Part shown: positions 16,559 to 25,226 of the stretch, piece after piece
Position numbering within the stretch: position 1 is the first letter of the stretch
Layout: each line of letters opens with the position of its first letter
Assembly: GCA_025464095.1 (NCBI GenBank)
Contig: JAODMF010000021.1
Coordinates: 1-64,000, forward strand
Direction of reading: 5' to 3'
Source: Glaciihabitans sp.
GTDB taxonomy: Bacteria > Actinomycetota > Actinomycetes > Actinomycetales > Microbacteriaceae
DNA: 64,000 bases
Program-made: the position numbers and the translations under genes
The notes under the pieces: model-generated
Seen by the model: the letters and a program-made list of their open reading frames with translations, nothing else
Databases searched by the model: none
What the model was told of the DNA's origin: nothing

Positions 16559-18457
16559 CTACCCGCCGATCGGCGACGGCCGCAGCTCGCGCAGGGTGCG
16601 GAACCGTCCCTGCTTGCGAGCGCCAGCCGTGGCAATCGCCAGCGATGCGACCAGCCATCCGACCAGCCACAGGATAGGACCGGCCACGTCGTTCGTGGAC
16701 CCGCTATACATCAGCTGGCGCACGCCCTCCACCGCGTGGCTCATGGGCAGGGCCTGGTGAATGAAGGCGAGCGGGGCGGGCAGCGTCTGCCACGGGAACG
16801 TTCCGCCGGCGGTGACCAGCTGCACCACCATGAGCAGCAGCCCGAGAAACTGGCCGACACTTCCGAATAGCACGTTGAGGGCGAGGATGATCGCCGCGAA
16901 GGTGATGGACGCGAGCGCCATGAATCCGAGCAGCCCGAGCGGATTGGCGATCTGCAGGTGCAGCCCGAGGGTTATCAGCGCGAAGAGGGCGGCCATCTGC
17001 AGCACGCCGAGCGTCGCCGGCGTCGCCCATCCGGCGAGCACGGTGCGGAGCGGCCGGCGCACCGCGGTCAGCGCCCGGCGCGAAATCGGCCGCACCAGCA
17101 GGAACAGCGCGTAGATGCCGATCCAGCCGGCGAGGGAGATGAAGAAGGGGGCGAGCCCTGCCCCATAGTTCTGGGCGGACGTGAGGGCGACCTGGTTCAC
17201 GTTCACCGGGTCCGCGATGGTCGCGGCGGCCAGCGCGCGTTCGCTCGCCGTGGTCGCCGGCACCTGGGCGACTCCCCGATCGAGCGAGGTCTTCAGGGTG
17301 CCCGCGCCGTCGTCGAGCTTCGTGAGGCCAGTCGAGAGCGATGACGCACCCGTCGCCGCCGAACGGATGCCCGACGCGAGCGCCGGGGTCGCGCCCGCGA
17401 GCTCCTTCGCCCCGCTGGCGACCTGCGACGCGCCGGACGCGAGCCTCGACGCGGAGCCCGGCAGCGCACTGAGCTTGCCGGAGAGGGTCGAGAGTCCGCC
17501 GGCAAGGGATGCCGCGCCGGACCTCGACGCGGAGACACCGCCGCTGACCGCGTCGAATTCGCCAACCAGCCGCTGCTGGTCGGCCCCGCTGAGGTTGGAG
17601 CTGGCGAGAGTTGCGACGAGATCCTGCCGAATTCCGGGCGTGGATGCCGCCAGCTGCGACAGGCCGGCGTTCAATGACTTCGCACCTGCGGCGGCCGACT
17701 TCGCACCCGAGGCTGCAGCGGGAGCGGCCGCGCTGAGCTGTTTCGCGCCGACGGCCACCTGCGATGCGCCGGACGACAGCCGCGCCGTCGCCCCGGGAAG
17801 GGTCGCTGCGCCGGAGTCGAGCTGCGCGAGCCCACGCGCCAGGCTGGCCGCGCCCGAAGCCGCGGAAGTAGCGCCGTCTGCCAGTTGGGCGGCACCGTCG
17901 CGGGCATCCACGAGTCCCGAGCGCAGACTGGCGACGGCGCCCAGCAGGGCCTGCGACGCGGCCGCTCCGACCTTCTGTGCAAGCGCGACTCGCACGGCCT
18001 CGGCGCCCTGCTTGGCGATGGTCGTGCTGAGGTAGCTGTTCGTGTCATTGGTGATCAGGCCGATGTGCGCAGCCACGGGTGAAGTGCTCGCGGCAGAACT
18101 GAGGTTCTTCGAGAAGGATGCCGGGAAGGTAACGGCGAAATCGAACGTGCCGTTGCGTACGCCGGCCTGCGCCTGGGCCTCCGTCGTGCGCACCCAGCCG
18201 AATTTCTCGTCGTCGAGCAGCTGTTTCGCGGTGTCGGCGCCGTAGTTCACGGGCTTGCCGTCGACGGTGGTGCCGGCGTCCTCCACCACGAGCGCTGCGG
18301 GCACGTTGTCGAGGTTGCTGTACGGGTCCTGGTTTCCCCACAGGTACAGGCCGCCGTAGATGACCGGCACGATCATGAGCGCGATGAGAGCCGCGATGCT
18401 GAGGCGGCTCGAGGTGAGCCGCGCCAGCTCGACGCGGACGAGGGGAAGGATCTTCAT
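16559..18457 (-). CDS. YhgE/Pip family membrane protein
   Basis: 632 residues, the usual size for YhgE/Pip (phage infection protein) proteins. The first transmembrane helix is at about 20-40, with the conserved LYLWGNQDPYSNLDNVPAALV and the family's F-x-W-x11-G-x4-FDFAVTFP segment after it. A long Ala/Gly/Ser-rich coiled extracellular region of repeating GA-x-SLA units (about 180-400) follows, then five C-terminal membrane helices of ABC-2 permease type. Related proteins are phage receptors or secretion subunits (EsaA). It is the last gene of the TetR-ABC-like operon, 5 bp downstream, and probably partners that protein. Confidence 0.88.
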   Translation of the reverse strand: MKILPLVRVELARLTSSRLSIAALIALMIVPVIYGGLYLWGNQDPYSNLDNVPAALVVEDAGTTVDGKPVNYGADTAKQLLDDEKFGWVRTTEAQAQAGVRNGTFDFAVTFPASFSKNLSSAASTSPVAAHIGLITNDTNSYLSTTIAKQGAEAVRVALAQKVGAAASQALLGAVASLRSGLVDARDGAAQLADGATSAASGAASLARGLAQLDSGAATLPGATARLSSGASQVAVGAKQLSAAAPAAASGAKSAAAGAKSLNAGLSQLAASTPGIRQDLVATLASSNLSGADQQRLVGEFDAVSGGVSASRSGAASLAGGLSTLSGKLSALPGSASRLASGASQVASGAKELAGATPALASGIRSAATGASSLSTGLTKLDDGAGTLKTSLDRGVAQVPATTASERALAAATIADPVNVNQVALTSAQNYGAGLAPFFISLAGWIGIYALFLLVRPISRRALTAVRRPLRTVLAGWATPATLGVLQMAALFALITLGLHLQIANPLGLLGFMALASITFAAIILALNVLFGSVGQFLGLLLMVVQLVTAGGTFPWQTLPAPLAFIHQALPMSHAVEGVRQLMYSGSTNDVAGPILWLVGWLVASLAIATAGARKQGRFRTLRELRPSPIGG

Positions 18458-18462
18458 GGCGA

Positions 18463-19116
18463 TCAGCTTTCGGGGGGAACGGGCGCGCCGCTGTCGCGAG
18501 CGCCGAGGGAAACCAGGATGTCGGCGGTGGCCGCGTCGCTGACGATCGCGACCGAGGTGCCCCTGGCCGCGATTGCGGCGAGCGCCCCGTACCAGTCGGC
18601 CGGACGGCCGCCGTGCCGCTCCGGCGAGGTGACGATGATCGCCTCGACCGATGGACGCAGCAGCGCAAGTTCGCTGAACAGGCGCACTCGATCGGTCGGC
18701 GGCAGGGCACGCACCGGCAGGGCCGCGTAGTCGGAGAGGCCGTGGCGCGCGAGAAAACGGTCGACCGCGCGGCGCGAGGTTGACAGGCCGCCATAGGAGA
18801 ACTCTTCGGCCACAACGAGCGCGAGGGAGACGCCGGCGGGAGGTTCGGCGACAAAGGGGGTGTCGATCAACGCGGTGCGACGGCGCAACTCGTCGGCAGC
18901 ATCGGCGCCGTCCAGTATGGGAGCGGAGTTCAAAAAGACGCGCCCGGAATCGGGCCGGATGCGTCCGCCGAGAAGCATCGAGACGAGCAGGGGTCGCTCG
19001 TCCGTTTCCACGGCAATGGCGGTGGGCAGGCCGGGGGTGACCGCCAACGAGAGCGGGGGAACAGCGGCGCCGAGACCGGAGCCGATCGCTGCATCCTCGA
19101 GCCTGATCTCGATCAT
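18463..19116 (-). CDS. Degenerate ABC-ATPase-like protein without Walker A
   Basis: 217 residues. It aligns by eye with ABC ATPase domains: LAVTPGLPTAIAVETDERPLLVSMLLGGRIRPDSGRVFLNS is laid out like the usual strand-P-loop-strand region. The P-loop GxxGxGK[ST] is replaced by VETDERPLL. The signature LSGGQ region reads ALPPTDRVRL, and Walker B lacks the DE pair (AIIVTSPERHG). It should therefore not hydrolyse ATP. It overlaps the TetR gene by 4 bp and precedes the YhgE gene, so it may be a regulatory or scaffold subunit. The ABC relationship is inference from pattern, not a search. Confidence 0.65.
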   Translation of the reverse strand: MIEIRLEDAAIGSGLGAAVPPLSLAVTPGLPTAIAVETDERPLLVSMLLGGRIRPDSGRVFLNSAPILDGADAADELRRRTALIDTPFVAEPPAGVSLALVVAEEFSYGGLSTSRRAVDRFLARHGLSDYAALPVRALPPTDRVRLFSELALLRPSVEAIIVTSPERHGGRPADWYGALAAIAARGTSVAIVSDAATADILVSLGARDSGAPVPPES

Positions 19117-19745
19117 GAGGCGGCGTCCAATCCGTTGTCGGTGATGAACTGCGCGGCTTCTCGCCAGCCGAAGCCGATCGTCGCCAGCGCCATGAGAATC
19201 ACGAGGGAGTGACCCTCATGGGCGTCCATGGGATGCTCGGCCGATTCCTCGAGCACGGCCAGCGCCGCGGCCTCGACCAGGTGAGCAAGTCGCCGTGCGG
19301 GGATGTCGGTGCGGATCTGGCCGGATGCCTGCGCCTCGCGGATCGCCCGGAACACGCTCGTGCGCAGTGGTTCCAGCGCGGCCGCTGTGTGCACCCGCAG
19401 CGGACCGCGCACCGCGAAGAGCGCCATGACGCGCACGTCTTCAACCTCCTGCCAGAGGTGCGAGGCGATGAGGGCGAGGCGGACGACGGGATCGGGATGG
19501 GTCACACCGGCCATCGCACCGGCGACCCGCTCGGCGCCGGATGCGAGCAGCTCGCGCAGCAGGTCGTCCCGGTTGGCGAAGTGGCCGTACACCGACCGGC
19601 GGCTGAGTCCGGCCGCAGTCGCGATCGCCTCGAGCGACGCATCCGGGTCTTGGTTCAACAGGGTTCGTGCCGCTTCCAGCAGCGCGGCGCGGTTGTCGGC
19701 GGCGTCGCGGCGGGGGGCGCGCGCGGTGGAGGAAGAGGAGACCAT
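19113..19745 (-). CDS. TetR/AcrR family transcriptional regulator
   Basis: 210 residues. The N-terminal helix-turn-helix is at about 20-65, with [32 protein letters not shown], and a divergent helical ligand domain follows. The ATG at 19745 was chosen because upstream in-frame starts run through the operator. First gene of the operon with the ABC-like and YhgE genes; the palindrome 14 nt upstream implies autorepression. Ligand unknown. Confidence 0.9.
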   Translation of the reverse strand: MVSSSSTARAPRRDAADNRAALLEAARTLLNQDPDASLEAIATAAGLSRRSVYGHFANRDDLLRELLASGAERVAGAMAGVTHPDPVVRLALIASHLWQEVEDVRVMALFAVRGPLRVHTAAALEPLRTSVFRAIREAQASGQIRTDIPARRLAHLVEAAALAVLEESAEHPMDAHEGHSLVILMALATIGFGWREAAQFITDNGLDAAS

Positions 19746-19758
19746 GCCCTCATCGTAA

Positions 19759-19784
19759 TATCTTGCACAGCGTTGTGCAAGATA
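19759..19784. promoter_or_regulatory. TetR operator palindrome
   Basis: TATCTTGCACA - GCGT - TGTGCAAGATA: two perfect 11-bp arms separated by 4 bp, just upstream of the TetR start and between it and the purA promoter. This is the typical form of a TetR dimer site. Confidence 0.8.
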
Positions 19785-19820
19785 AGGCTCACCCGCGACG
19801 GAGCCGGTCATCGACTTCGA

Positions 19821-19855
19821 TAGACTGGGGTGTAATCCCCAGCCAATCGAAGGGA
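19821..19855 (+). promoter_or_regulatory. purA promoter and 5' UTR hairpin
   Basis: TAGACT (19821-19826) is a -10-like box. CTGGGG-TGTAAT-CCCCAG (19825-19842) is a perfect hairpin around the likely transcription start, followed by GAAGGGA as ribosome binding site before GTG 19862. Confidence 0.5.
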
Positions 19856-19861
19856 TGTCCC

Positions 19862-21148
19862 GTGCCAGCAATCGTGATCGTCGGAGCCCAGTGGGGTGAC
19901 GAGGGCAAGGGTAAAGCGACCGATCTGCTCGGCAGCCGTATCGACTACGTCGTCAAATTCAACGGCGGCAACAACGCCGGCCACACCGTTGTCATCGGCG
20001 ATGAGAAGTACGCGCTGCACCTGCTGCCGTCCGGCATCCTCACCGACGGGGTCGTGCCGGTCATCGCCAACGGGGTCGTCATCGACATCGAGGTGCTGTT
20101 CCACGAGCTTGCGGCCCTCACTGCGCGCGGGGTCGATGTCTCCAAGCTGGTCGTCAGCGCGAACGCCCACGTGATCACGCAGTACCACCGCACCCTCGAC
20201 AAGGTGACCGAGCGATTCCTGGGCAAGCGGCAGATCGGAACGACCGGTCGGGGCATCGGACCGTCGTACGCCGACAAGATCAATCGCGTCGGCATCCGCA
20301 TCCAGGACCTCTTTGACGAGAACATCCTGCGCCAGAAGGTCGAGGGAGCGCTGCACCAGAAGAACCAGCTGCTCGTGAAGCTCTACAACCGCCGCGCGAT
20401 CTCCGTCGATGAGATCGTCGCCGACCTGCTCAGCTACACCGAGCGGCTGCGTCCATTGGTTGCCGACACCGGACTGCTGCTGAACCAGGCACTCGATGCG
20501 GGCAAGACCGTGCTGTTCGAGGGCGGCCAGGCGACGATGCTCGACGTCGATCACGGCACCTACCCTTTCGTGACCTCCTCCAGCTCGACCGCCGGCGGAG
20601 CATCCACCGGTTCCGGCATCGGACCGGGCCGCATCGAGCGCGTAATCGGAATCGTCAAGGCGTACACGACCCGCGTGGGCTCGGGCCCGTTTCCCACGGA
20701 GCTGCTGGACGAGTCGGGCGAGTACCTGCGCGCGAAGGGCTTTGAATTCGGCACGACGACGGGCCGCCCACGCCGCACCGGCTGGTACGACGCGCCCGTT
20801 GCCCGCTACTCTGCCCGGGTGAACGGGGTTACCGACTTCGTCATGACGAAGCTCGACGTGCTCTCCGGCCTCGAGAAGATCCCGGTCTGCGTCGCCTACG
20901 AGGTCGACGGTGTGCGGGTCGAGGAGGTTCCCGTTTCGCAGTCGGACTTCCACCACGCCGTGCCGATCTACGAGGAGTTCCCCGGCTGGCAGGAAGACAT
21001 CTCAGCCGCACGCAGCTTCGACGACCTGCCCAGGAACGCGCAGGACTACGTGCTCGCGATCGAGGCGATCAGCGGATGCCGGATCTCAGCGATCGGGGTC
21101 GGCCCGGAGCGCGACGCGATCGTCGTTCGGCACGACCTGCTGAACTAG
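19862..21148 (+). CDS. purA: Adenylosuccinate synthetase
   Basis: Converts IMP, aspartate and GTP to adenylosuccinate, the first committed AMP step. 428 residues, full length. [14 protein letters not shown] (8-21) is the GTP/IMP loop with catalytic Asp, NNAGHTV holds the catalytic His, and [37 protein letters not shown] and [15 protein letters not shown] are classic. The GTG at 19862 with upstream GAAGGGA gives the standard N-terminus. It shares CTAG stop bases with the convergent membrane protein. Confidence 0.97.
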   Translation: MPAIVIVGAQWGDEGKGKATDLLGSRIDYVVKFNGGNNAGHTVVIGDEKYALHLLPSGILTDGVVPVIANGVVIDIEVLFHELAALTARGVDVSKLVVSANAHVITQYHRTLDKVTERFLGKRQIGTTGRGIGPSYADKINRVGIRIQDLFDENILRQKVEGALHQKNQLLVKLYNRRAISVDEIVADLLSYTERLRPLVADTGLLLNQALDAGKTVLFEGGQATMLDVDHGTYPFVTSSSSTAGGASTGSGIGPGRIERVIGIVKAYTTRVGSGPFPTELLDESGEYLRAKGFEFGTTTGRPRRTGWYDAPVARYSARVNGVTDFVMTKLDVLSGLEKIPVCVAYEVDGVRVEEVPVSQSDFHHAVPIYEEFPGWQEDISAARSFDDLPRNAQDYVLAIEAISGCRISAIGVGPERDAIVVRHDLLN

Positions 21149-21816
21149 AGCGCGCCGGCCGAAATCGGCCACAGGGCGCCCGGCGTTCCAAAGAACCACA
21201 GGTTGGCAACGACGAAGCCGGCCCAGATGGCGACCGCGAGCAGGCCAACGGTCGCGAGCCAGTTTGCTGCGGTCGGACGCAAGGCACCCTCGGGATTCGG
21301 CGCGCCGCGCACCATCATCGAGCGCTGGGCCCGTGCGTTCTCGGTAAACCGCACTCCGCTCGCGTTGTTGGTTCCGAGAAAGACCCTTTGGGCGCTGCCC
21401 CGCAGCTCGAGCACCAGCGGAACGGCCCCCATGATCTCGAACAGGGATCCGATGATCCATCCGACCGGATCGCCCGCGATGATGCCCTCGAGCAGGAACA
21501 CGGCACCCAGTCCGCAGAACAGGATGGGCCAGGCCCAGATGAGCAGCGGAAAGCCGAAACCACGCGCGAGGGTGGCGCCGAGAAAGACCGCGAACAACCC
21601 GCCGAAAACGCTGCCGGGTGCGAACAGGTCCACATTGGCCGGGCAATGCACGGCGACCACGTACGGGCCGCCGTTCGCACACGAGCCACCGAGGCTCATC
21701 ACCGTCGTCGCCACGAAGTAGAGCAGCGTGAAGTTCAGCGCGAACAGGAACCACGAGGCGAAGGCGCCGAGAATGCGTGCGGCGGGCGTGGCGTACAGGG
21801 CGGCGAGGGTCGTCAT
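21145..21816 (-). CDS. Membrane protein of unknown function
   Basis: 223 residues with about five hydrophobic helices: three in the first 110 residues, one near 120-140 and one near the C-terminus. A short loop after helix 1 has two cysteines (SCANGG, HCPAN) that could form an extracellular disulfide. No family recognised. The ATG at 21816 has TAGGGT 7 nt upstream. Confidence 0.7.
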   Translation of the reverse strand: MTTLAALYATPAARILGAFASWFLFALNFTLLYFVATTVMSLGGSCANGGPYVVAVHCPANVDLFAPGSVFGGLFAVFLGATLARGFGFPLLIWAWPILFCGLGAVFLLEGIIAGDPVGWIIGSLFEIMGAVPLVLELRGSAQRVFLGTNNASGVRFTENARAQRSMMVRGAPNPEGALRPTAANWLATVGLLAVAIWAGFVVANLWFFGTPGALWPISAGAL

Positions 21817-21892
21817 GTCGGCAACCCTATTGGCGCCGCATCCGGCGTGGTTACTCGGTTTATCGGCCGTATTACTTAGATCGGAGGCTGGC

Positions 21893-22501
21893 TCAGAGGA
21901 TGCTGAACCGCGGCGGAAGCGTGCCGCGTCCGGTCAGCGCGAACAGCAGTTCGGTACCGTGGCCGGCTCGAACAGCGACCCGGGCAGCCAGTTCGGCCGC
22001 ATTCGCAACGACCTCTTCCGGGATGCCGTGGGCGACGTCGGCGGCCCGCGCGATGTCCATTCCGTGGACAACCAGCTCGAACACGCGAGTGCGCAGGTAC
22101 TCCCCGAGCGGGATGCCCATGCTGCCGATCGCGACCAGGCGATCCGGGCCATCCGCTGTAATGAGCCGCAGTGCGCGGTCGAGCGTGGCCTCGAACTCCG
22201 CACCCGAGTCGGCGGTCAGCGCTTTGCCCGCCTCAACGCCGCGGAGCGCGATCGCATCGTTGTCGGTGTACTTCGCGAAGACCTCGGAGTAGTAGTCCTC
22301 TGCCGTCGGCACGGTGATAGCCCGCGCGGGTTCGGCGAGGAGGTACTGCTCGACGACCAGGATGGCGCGGGAGGTGTGACCCACCAGGCTGCGAACGTTC
22401 CATGAGCCGAGGGCGGGACCCTGCCACTGCTCCGGTCGAACCTCGCCAACCATGTCGATGAAGGCTCGCGCCGCGGTCTCGAAATCCGTCGTACTCGTCA
22501 T
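21893..22501 (-). CDS. DinB-like / maleylpyruvate isomerase N-terminal-type protein
   Basis: 202 residues, four-helix DinB-type fold judged by pattern. LGSWNVRSLVGHTSRA (His about 42) and FELVVHGMDIARA (His about 150) match the metal-binding His positions of the mycothiol-dependent maleylpyruvate isomerase N-terminal family (TIGR03083-like). Such proteins are common in mycothiol-producing actinobacteria and usually of unknown substrate. The ATG at 22501 was chosen; the longer frame runs through the divergent GNAT promoter. Confidence 0.78.
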   Translation of the reverse strand: MTSTTDFETAARAFIDMVGEVRPEQWQGPALGSWNVRSLVGHTSRAILVVEQYLLAEPARAITVPTAEDYYSEVFAKYTDNDAIALRGVEAGKALTADSGAEFEATLDRALRLITADGPDRLVAIGSMGIPLGEYLRTRVFELVVHGMDIARAADVAHGIPEEVVANAAELAARVAVRAGHGTELLFALTGRGTLPPRFSIL

Positions 22502-22541
22502 ACGTTCTATCGTGGCACTCCGGCGCTGGCAGGATGGTGCC

Positions 22542-23183
22542 GTGACCGCAACTCGTCCCGCACCCACCACGCTCATCGGCCGCTTCGTTCGGCTCGATCC
22601 GTTGAAGCGGGAAGACTTGCCCGCCCTCTTCGCGGCGATCGGGCATCCCATCGTCTTCGCCGGAGGCTACGGCGGGGGACCCTCGGGCTACCGGGACAAC
22701 GTCGATGACTTCGTGGCGTGGGCAGAGACCTATTACGCCTGGGACACGGGCAACCCGATGGCCGTTCGCGTTGTCGGCGGCCCGCTCGACGGCACCCTCG
22801 TGGGAACCTCCACGCTGGGCGATTTCGAAGCGCGCTTCGAGGCGGCCCACCTCGGCTGGACCGCGTACGATCCGCGGGTCTGGGGCACGCAGGTGAACCC
22901 GGAGACGAAAATCCTCATGCTCGGCCATGCCTTCGACTCCGGCTACGGGCGGGTCAAGATCCAGGCGGATGTGCTCAACCTGCGCTCGCGGGCCGCCATT
23001 GCCGGCATCGGCGCGACCTTCGAAGGTATCGTCCGGCGCGACCGGCTGCGTGCCGACGGGACCTGGCGCGACTCCGCGGTGTTCTCCGTGATCGTGGATG
23101 AGTGGCCGGAGGTGCGGGCGCGGCTCCAGGCGCGCCTGGAGCGCTACGGCGATACGCCGGTCGAGTACCGGGAACGCGGGTAG
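22542..23183 (+). CDS. GNAT family N-acetyltransferase (RimJ/RimL type)
   Basis: 213 residues. LIGRFVRLDPLKREDLPALF at the N-terminus, VGTSTLGDFEARFEAAHLGWT (central beta strands) and GHAFDSGYGRVKIQADVLNLRSRAAIAGIGATFEGIVRRD are typical of the RimJ/RimL-like acetyltransferases that use acetyl-CoA. Substrate unknown. The GTG at 22542 lies 6 nt after CAGGAT (22530-22535), supporting this start over the earlier in-frame ATG inside the divergent gene. Confidence 0.85.
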   Translation: MTATRPAPTTLIGRFVRLDPLKREDLPALFAAIGHPIVFAGGYGGGPSGYRDNVDDFVAWAETYYAWDTGNPMAVRVVGGPLDGTLVGTSTLGDFEARFEAAHLGWTAYDPRVWGTQVNPETKILMLGHAFDSGYGRVKIQADVLNLRSRAAIAGIGATFEGIVRRDRLRADGTWRDSAVFSVIVDEWPEVRARLQARLERYGDTPVEYRERG

Positions 23184-23192
23184 ATTCGTCCC

Positions 23193-23525
23193 ATGTCCAA
23201 CACCCACTCCCCGGATGCCGACAACCTGATGGCGGAACTGACCGCCATCCGACAGAGCATTGACAACATAGATGCGGCCGTTGTGCACATGCTCGCCGAG
23301 CGCTTCAAGTTCACGCAACAGGTCGGGCGCCTGAAGGCGGCGGCAGGCATGCCGCCGTCAGATCCGGAGCGCGAGCGCGTGCAGATCGGGCGGTTGCGTG
23401 ACATCGCCGAGGAGTCGCGGCTCGACCCGGAATTCGCGGAGAAGTTTCTCAACTTCCTGGTGGCGGAGGTCATTCACCACCACGAGCAAATTGCGTCGAC
23501 CGGTTCGATCGAGGCCCAGGGCTAG
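23193..23525 (+). CDS. Chorismate mutase, AroQ class
   Basis: 110-residue all-helical AroQ-type mutase converting chorismate to prephenate for Phe/Tyr synthesis. Helix 1 is LTAIRQSIDNIDAAVVHMLAERF with the active-site Arg, then QQVGRLKAAAGMPPSDPERE and a C-terminal helix ending LVAEVIHHHEQI. No fused dehydratase or dehydrogenase. The TAG stop of the preceding gene is also the first half of a TAGATT -10-like box (23181-23186), 6 nt before this ATG. Confidence 0.93.
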   Translation: MSNTHSPDADNLMAELTAIRQSIDNIDAAVVHMLAERFKFTQQVGRLKAAAGMPPSDPERERVQIGRLRDIAEESRLDPEFAEKFLNFLVAEVIHHHEQIASTGSIEAQG

Positions 23526-25099
23526 TTTCCGTCGACCGTCACTGTCACGCTCGCCGAGGTCGCGGTGACGCTGTTCACCGTGACGTGCACCGCGCCGGTC
23601 ATGCTCGTGAATGTGCCGCCGGTTGTGCGGGCGAGACTGTGCCAGCGTGCGTTGCTGGCTGACGGCGTGCCGACCGCGACCGTTTCATTCGGCGAGGCGG
23701 AGCTGTTCAGTTTGAGCACCCGAACTCCGGCACCGTAAAGCGAGGTGTACTCGGCCGAGGCGGCGGCGCTGCAGTTGGACTTGCAGACCGAGAATCCGTT
23801 CCGGTAGGCGGCCAGCGAGCTGTCCTGGCCGACGGGCGCGCGGTACTCGATCCAGTAGGTGGTCGTGGGGTCCTTCGGGTCGATCACCTTCAGGCCGCGC
23901 AGGCCGCTGGTCAGCGAGACGGCGTTGATGGTGGTTGTGACCGTCGAGCCCGCGCCCACCGTGGTGAGGCCCGTCACGAAGCCGAGGCGATCCTTTTGCG
24001 GCAGCGAGAGCGATGGAATGCCGCTCTGGCCGTACATGGATGCGCCCATCACGTCGTAGTAGTCCTCGTACGGCGAGGTCGTGCAGGGCGGGGTCGACGC
24101 ATCCGTTGCCGATGCCTCCGCCTGCGTCTCGCTCGCGCAGAACTGCACGTCAGCGTGGGCGAGGCTGATGTTGTGCCCAAACTCGTGGGCGAGGCTCGGA
24201 GTCCCGATGCTGGAGCCGACGATCACCTGGATGAAGCCGCCGGAGGTCGACCCGGAACCGACGCTCGCGAGGCCCACAAAGTGCAGCTTTGCCGCGCAGG
24301 GACCCGCGCTCGTGCCGTCAGGAACAAGCACCACGAGGTGCCTGCCGGTGCCTGCGGCGAAGAATGAGCTCGGGTGGCCGAGGTGTTTGGCGGCGGCGCT
24401 CCACCACTTGCTGACGGATGCCTGCCCGCCCGAGCACGATGTCGACGAGGAGTAGTGCACAACCTGCTTCACTGTGATGGAGCTGACTGCGCCGCCGGAC
24501 TGCGCCTTCCAGTAGTCAGAGACGCGCTTCGTGAGCGTCTTCACCGAGGTGGTGCTGTACGACGACGACTTGTACCTGCTGCCATATGCGCCGACGACGG
24601 CCACGTAGAAGGTGTGTGCCATCGGTGTCGGGGCGACGGTCTCGGCCTGCACCACGATCGTGGCGTCTGCGATGGCGAGCGGTGTCTGGTTGCTGGTAGC
24701 CGCATCCACGGTTGCCTGCGTGCTTGCTGCCTGCCGCGCAACGGCAAGTGTGCCGTCGAAGGTGGCGCCGCTGTGCACGCCGGTCGGCAGGCTTCCGGCC
24801 AGGCGAATGCGGCCGGTCTCGCCGACCAGCAGGTAGGCGGCATCCGCGACCTCGGGTGTCGCCACGCCCGATGCACTGACGGATGACGTCGCATCCACGA
24901 TCTGGATAACTCCCCGAACATGCACCCTGCCGTCGACAGCGAGGTTGCGCGAGGTCACATGGTACGTGCCCGGTGCCGGCGTCGGGCTGGGCACCACAGC
25001 AACGGCGGGAAGGGGTCCGGGCGGTGTCGCCTGTGCCGGCGCGCTGAGCGCTCCGGTGAGTACGGCGGCAACAGCCATCGCCGCGAATATCGTGCGCAT
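23522..25099 (-). CDS. Secreted metzincin-type metalloprotease
   Basis: 525 residues with a signal peptide (1 to about 24, ending APAQA) and a propeptide-like Ala/Thr-rich domain to about 160. The catalytic zinc motif HEFGHNISLAH is at 305-315, followed by the Met-turn YYDVMGASM (Met 351). The spacing fits clan MA(M) proteases, closest by eye to the gametolysin M11 type. Several Cys pairs suggest secretion and disulfides. The C-terminal ~110 residues look like a beta-sandwich. ATG 25099 follows GGGGGAACG. It shares CTAG stop bases with the chorismate mutase gene. Confidence 0.87.
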   Translation of the reverse strand: MRTIFAAMAVAAVLTGALSAPAQATPPGPLPAVAVVPSPTPAPGTYHVTSRNLAVDGRVHVRGVIQIVDATSSVSASGVATPEVADAAYLLVGETGRIRLAGSLPTGVHSGATFDGTLAVARQAASTQATVDAATSNQTPLAIADATIVVQAETVAPTPMAHTFYVAVVGAYGSRYKSSSYSTTSVKTLTKRVSDYWKAQSGGAVSSITVKQVVHYSSSTSCSGGQASVSKWWSAAAKHLGHPSSFFAAGTGRHLVVLVPDGTSAGPCAAKLHFVGLASVGSGSTSGGFIQVIVGSSIGTPSLAHEFGHNISLAHADVQFCASETQAEASATDASTPPCTTSPYEDYYDVMGASMYGQSGIPSLSLPQKDRLGFVTGLTTVGAGSTVTTTINAVSLTSGLRGLKVIDPKDPTTTYWIEYRAPVGQDSSLAAYRNGFSVCKSNCSAAASAEYTSLYGAGVRVLKLNSSASPNETVAVGTPSASNARWHSLARTTGGTFTSMTGAVHVTVNSVTATSASVTVTVDGN

Positions 25100-25102
25100 C
25101 GT

Positions 25103-25189
25103 TCCCCCACTGCGATCGTGCAGATCGCACGATTCCCCCACGAACAGGTTACGGTGCCGAGCCCGCGCGGGCACGCCCCCCTCGGGGGG
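25103..25189. promoter_or_regulatory. Upstream region of the metalloprotease: inverted repeats and paired TGGGGGA
   Basis: On the minus strand TGGGGGA occurs at 25109-25103 and 25140-25134. They flank a perfect inverted repeat ATCGTGC-5 nt-GCACGAT (25115-25133). Farther out, CCCCCC-TC-GGGGGG lies at 25176-25189. These may bind a regulator; the same heptamer precedes the DUF11 surface protein. Confidence 0.5.
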
Positions 25190-25196
25190 ACGCCAT

Positions 25197-25226
25197 TAGG
25201 CTCATCGGATGGAGAAAATCGCGTGA
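25197..25226 (+). promoter_or_regulatory. SDR promoter with possible 5-codon leader ORF
   Basis: TAGGCT (25197-25202) is a -10-like box. The ATG 6 nt downstream (25209) opens a five-codon frame (MEKIA) ending TGA at 25224-25226, overlapping the GTG start of the SDR at 25223. The same bases contain GGAGAAA, a ribosome binding site 5 nt before that GTG. Confidence 0.5.

Noticed and set aside
15862-16670. Minus-strand frames with repeated KENVARTHPAKE-like sequence
   Set aside because: They arise from the three 81-bp repeats and GCAGG runs; low complexity, no start signal, mutually overlapping in two frames.
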